Positions 13,511 to 15,845 of a stretch of 15,845 bases of DNA are shown here, in pieces (position 1 is the first letter of the stretch; each line of letters begins with the position of its first letter). Location: positions 1-15,845 of the forward strand of contig CAIVEA010000494.1 of assembly GCA_903904765.1 (NCBI GenBank), read 5' to 3'. The notes beneath the pieces are model-generated. The model saw only the letters and a program-made list of their open reading frames with translations. It was not told the origin of the DNA and did no database searches. Made by a program: the position numbers and the translations under genes. This DNA comes from an uncultured Chloroflexota bacterium. Its GTDB lineage: Bacteria > Chloroflexota > Anaerolineae > Aggregatilineales > Phototrophicaceae.

Positions 13511-15613
13511 GTGTCGAACCGAGTGGGCTTTGCGCTGGCGGTTATGCTCCTAATGATAGGGGCAGGGCTGCGAATGTGGCAGTTTTCGACGCTCCCGGCA
13601 GGTCTGCACGCGGGCGAAATCGTGGACGTGCAGGTGACAGAAACCATCCGTCAAGGCGATATTGAGGTCTTCTACAATCTGGGCGGCGAAGGGCGCGAAG
13701 GGCTGTACCACGCCCTTCAGACCATCATCACCAGCGTGATGGGTAACGGCACGCTGGGGTTCGATCTGCTGGGGCTGTGGGCGGGAATGCTGGCGCTGGC
13801 GCTGGTGTACGCGCTGGCGGCGCGGCTGTTCGGCCCGATGGCGGCAGTGGCGGCGCTCGGCCTGCTGGCGCTGAATATGTGGATGATCGTGCTGTCGCGG
13901 CAGGTCGGGCGCGAAACGTTGCTTCCCGCGCTGGTGGCCGCAGTGCTGCTCATGCTGGCACGCACAATGGGCGCATACCGCGATTTGCACCCTCTCATCC
14001 CGCTGAACACGGCTTTCGCTGCGCTCGGCCTGTTGCTCGGCATCGGCTTCTACTTGCACCCCGTCCACTTTTTCATCATCCTGTTCAGCGTGGTATTCAT
14101 CCTGTACCGACTGACCTACCGTCCGCGCAGCAAAGGTCAGACCTCCGGCTATAAGCTGCTGCCGCATCTGCCTGTGCGCCTGATCGTCAGCAGTGAACGC
14201 ATGACGCGCCAGACCTACAGCTACCTGTTGTTCAGCGTCTTGCTCACGGCTATTGTCGCCATGCCCTATGTCATCTCCAGCATCCGCTTGCCGCAACTCA
14301 GCGGCGCAGCACGGGTGTTTGAAGCCTACAATGTCCTGCAAAAAGACCCGTTCACCTCGTCCATCAACACGCTGAACGGCATCCTGTTCAGCGGCGACCC
14401 GAATCCGGCGCATAACCTACCGGATCGCCCGTTGATAGACCTGTTCAGCGGCTTATGTGTGCTGTTTGGCGTACTGATCGCCGTGCGCGGTTGGCGCAGC
14501 CCGCGTTACGCACTGCCGCTGATTGCCGGCGTGATTCTGCTGCCCTCTGCGTTGCTGGCCTCCGACAGCCCCAACTTCCTGACTGTGGCGGCGCTCATGC
14601 CGCTGCTGGCGCTATTCTTCGGCCTCGGCTTCAATGGGCTGATGCAACAGTTGACGCGGGGGCGCAGTTGGCTGACCGGGTTGGCGCTGATTGCGTTGTT
14701 CGGCTTCAACCTGTACTGGACGGGGCGGGACGTGTTTGAACACTGGCCTAACCTGCCGGAAACGCAGGTCGCCTATAACAGCCGCAGCGGGCAATTGGCC
14801 GATTACCTTGACCGGACGGCTGACCACATCCCCACCGTCATCTGCACCGCGCCGCGCTCGGAAGCAGGCGATGGTAATGGCACGCAAACCTTCAACAGCA
14901 GCGACCTGCTCCTGTTGATGATGAACCGCAAAGATATTTCCCTGCGCTTTGCCGACTGCGGCACAGGCATGATTTTCGTCAACGGCGGCATGAAGCAGCA
15001 AATCATCATGCCCGAACCGGACACGCTCACCTCCATGCAGCCCGCCCTGCGGAACTGGATGAATCGCGGCACGGTGCTGACGGATACCGACCTGCCACGC
15101 GATAGCGTGGTGGTGCTGCGGGCGAACGATGCGCTGGCAGATGTGGTGGGCAAGTTCACAACCACTGCCCCCGCTGCCTATGCGCCCGAATCGCCGGGCG
15201 GAACAAGCGTCGCCGCGCCACCCGTGCGCTTCGGTGGGAATATCGCCTTCCTCGGCTACGAAAAGCTGGACGAAACCTCCTATACGCCGGGGAGCGTGGT
15301 GCGGGTTGTCACTTACTGGCGCGTGGATGGCAAAGTCCCCTCCGACCTGCGCCTGTTCACGCACATCCTGTCCGATCCGGCAGCCATCGTCGCCCAGAAC
15401 GACACGATCAGCGTGAATGTGAGCCAACTGCAAAACCGCGATGTGTTCATCCAGATCACCTTTGTCCCGCTGCCCTACTCCATCCCTGCCGGAATCTATG
15501 ACGTGTCTATCGGCGCATTTCGGGACGGTGATAAGGGGCGGTTGGCGGTGATGGATGGCGATCAAGAACGCGGGACGCGCCTGTTCATCGGTCAAATAAA
15601 CGTCATCCGTTAA
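13511..15613 (+). CDS. GT-C family membrane glycosyltransferase (GT39/ArnT-PMT-like) with C-terminal beta-rich domain
   Basis: A 700-residue polytopic protein that should use a polyprenyl-phosphate-linked sugar to glycosylate an acceptor on the outer face of the membrane. About 11 hydrophobic segments lie between residues 5 and 403. The first outer loop, LPAGLHAGEIVDVQ (28-41), is where GT-C enzymes carry their catalytic acid; E36 is the candidate, although the usual Asp-Glu pair is Gly-Glu here. GEGREGLYHAL (59-69) corresponds to the GREPLF-type motif of the family. Residues 404-700 are soluble and include a beta-sandwich-like end (FGGNIAFLGYEKLDETSYTPG, 574-594; FTHILSDPAAIVAQND, 616-631), seen on many Chloroflexota GT-C proteins. 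The GTG start is chosen from the GAGGAG at 13498. It follows the hydrolase array and CopD-like gene on the same strand. Donor and acceptor cannot be read from sequence. Confidence 0.85.
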   Translation: MSNRVGFALAVMLLMIGAGLRMWQFSTLPAGLHAGEIVDVQVTETIRQGDIEVFYNLGGEGREGLYHALQTIITSVMGNGTLGFDLLGLWAGMLALALVYALAARLFGPMAAVAALGLLALNMWMIVLSRQVGRETLLPALVAAVLLMLARTMGAYRDLHPLIPLNTAFAALGLLLGIGFYLHPVHFFIILFSVVFILYRLTYRPRSKGQTSGYKLLPHLPVRLIVSSERMTRQTYSYLLFSVLLTAIVAMPYVISSIRLPQLSGAARVFEAYNVLQKDPFTSSINTLNGILFSGDPNPAHNLPDRPLIDLFSGLCVLFGVLIAVRGWRSPRYALPLIAGVILLPSALLASDSPNFLTVAALMPLLALFFGLGFNGLMQQLTRGRSWLTGLALIALFGFNLYWTGRDVFEHWPNLPETQVAYNSRSGQLADYLDRTADHIPTVICTAPRSEAGDGNGTQTFNSSDLLLLMMNRKDISLRFADCGTGMIFVNGGMKQQIIMPEPDTLTSMQPALRNWMNRGTVLTDTDLPRDSVVVLRANDALADVVGKFTTTAPAAYAPESPGGTSVAAPPVRFGGNIAFLGYEKLDETSYTPGSVVRVVTYWRVDGKVPSDLRLFTHILSDPAAIVAQNDTISVNVSQLQNRDVFIQITFVPLPYSIPAGIYDVSIGAFRDGDKGRLAVMDGDQERGTRLFIGQINVIR

Positions 15614-15624
15614 CGGCCAACCTC

Positions 15625-15636
15625 TGCTACAATGCC
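15625..15636 (+). promoter_or_regulatory. Extended -10 promoter before the right-edge gene
   Basis: TGCTACAATGCC, containing TG-C-TACAAT, is identical over 12 nt to the core of the promoter at 5225-5236. No good -35 lies 16-18 bp upstream. It predicts a leader of about 45 nt. Confidence 0.5.
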
Positions 15637-15683
15637 ACATGCCCGCTGTCTGACGCGGCGGCGCAGGGTCGCTTTAAGTGGAA

Positions 15684-15845
15684 ATGAGCGTGTGGATGTT
15701 TGAACTGGTTTTTCTGGGTACGTCGGCCTCTGCGCCCTCGGTACATCGCGGGTTGGCCTCGCAGATCGTGGTCGAGGTCTTGCCGCGACTGCTTCAGAAC
15801 AGGCTCCACAGGGCCCGGCACGCGGCCGGCCCGGAAATCGCCCAG
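15684..15845 (+). CDS. RNase Z-like / metallo-beta-lactamase-fold protein, N-terminal fragment (runs off right edge, possibly disrupted)
   Basis: 54 codons are open to the edge. Residues 5-30 (MFELVFLGTSASAPSVHRGL then ASQIVV) match the first beta-strand and loop of the RNase Z branch of metallo-hydrolases, which mature the 3' end of tRNA precursors. RNase Z normally continues with a strand and DCGEGTQRQ about ten residues later; instead the frame reads EVLPRLLQNRLHRARHAAGPEIAQ, which fits nothing in that family, and neither other frame restores the motif. It may be frameshifted, divergent, or joined to foreign sequence at a contig end. ATG 15684 is the farthest upstream ATG in frame (a TAA is at 15675); ATG 15696 matches the usual family start and GTG 15678 is also possible. 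No strong ribosome site is seen. Confidence 0.6.
   Translation, partial: MSVWMFELVFLGTSASAPSVHRGLASQIVVEVLPRLLQNRLHRARHAAGPEIAQ

Noticed and set aside
14612..15640. 342-codon minus-strand open frame opposite the GT-C gene
   Set aside because: Antisense shadow of the GT-C soluble domain; His/Val-rich translation typical of such shadows.
15614..15683. Possible small RNA or tRNA in the last intergenic gap
   Set aside because: No cloverleaf, no TTCGA-type T-arm and no terminator; only the extended -10 promoter is supported.

Overview
The window reads as a GC-rich bacterial chromosome fragment, most likely Chloroflexota (Anaerolineae-like). The support is a fused transaldolase/glucose-6-phosphate isomerase, a GT-C membrane glycosyltransferase with a long extracytoplasmic beta-rich tail, several Pro/Thr-stalked surface glycosidases, and CCCCTCTCC/GGAGAGGGG intergenic palindromes. 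The phylum is inferred from gene style; there is no rRNA or marker gene to fix it. No tRNA, rRNA, CRISPR array, transposase or phage gene was found.

Left third (1-4960), minus strand, central metabolism: the first 465 codons of a bifunctional transaldolase/phosphoglucose isomerase that runs off the left edge, a complete transketolase, then a separate pair made of an NAD(P)-binding extended SDR (epimerase/dehydratase type) overlapping a tiny zinc-ribbon protein. Transketolase and transaldolase are the two transferases of the non-oxidative pentose phosphate pathway, and the fused isomerase would link it to glycolysis. The transketolase promoter sits between the arms of a perfect 12-bp inverted repeat.

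Divergent intergenic region (4961-5340): a minus-strand promoter for the SDR, degenerate repeats, and a good plus-strand sigma70-type promoter.

Right two thirds (5341-15613), plus strand: six consecutive genes that look like one surface-glycan locus. Four encode paralogous clan-A (TIM-barrel) glycoside hydrolases, each keeping both predicted catalytic glutamates but differing in delivery: (1) signal peptide plus two SH3b-like domains; (2) membrane anchor plus a GH18-like domain that has lost its catalytic Glu; (3) membrane anchor plus Pro/Thr stalk; (4) a short N-terminal anchor with almost no stalk. They are followed by an overlapping four-helix CopD/DUF2269-like membrane protein and a GT-C lipid-linked-sugar glycosyltransferase. 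One strong intrinsic terminator lies between hydrolases 2 and 3, so the set may be two transcription units or one with attenuation. At the right edge a new gene starts like RNase Z, but its translation stops resembling that family after about 30 residues.

The most interesting object is the four-hydrolase/GT-C array. It looks like a system for building and trimming an extracellular polysaccharide or sheath whose chemistry cannot be read from sequence alone.
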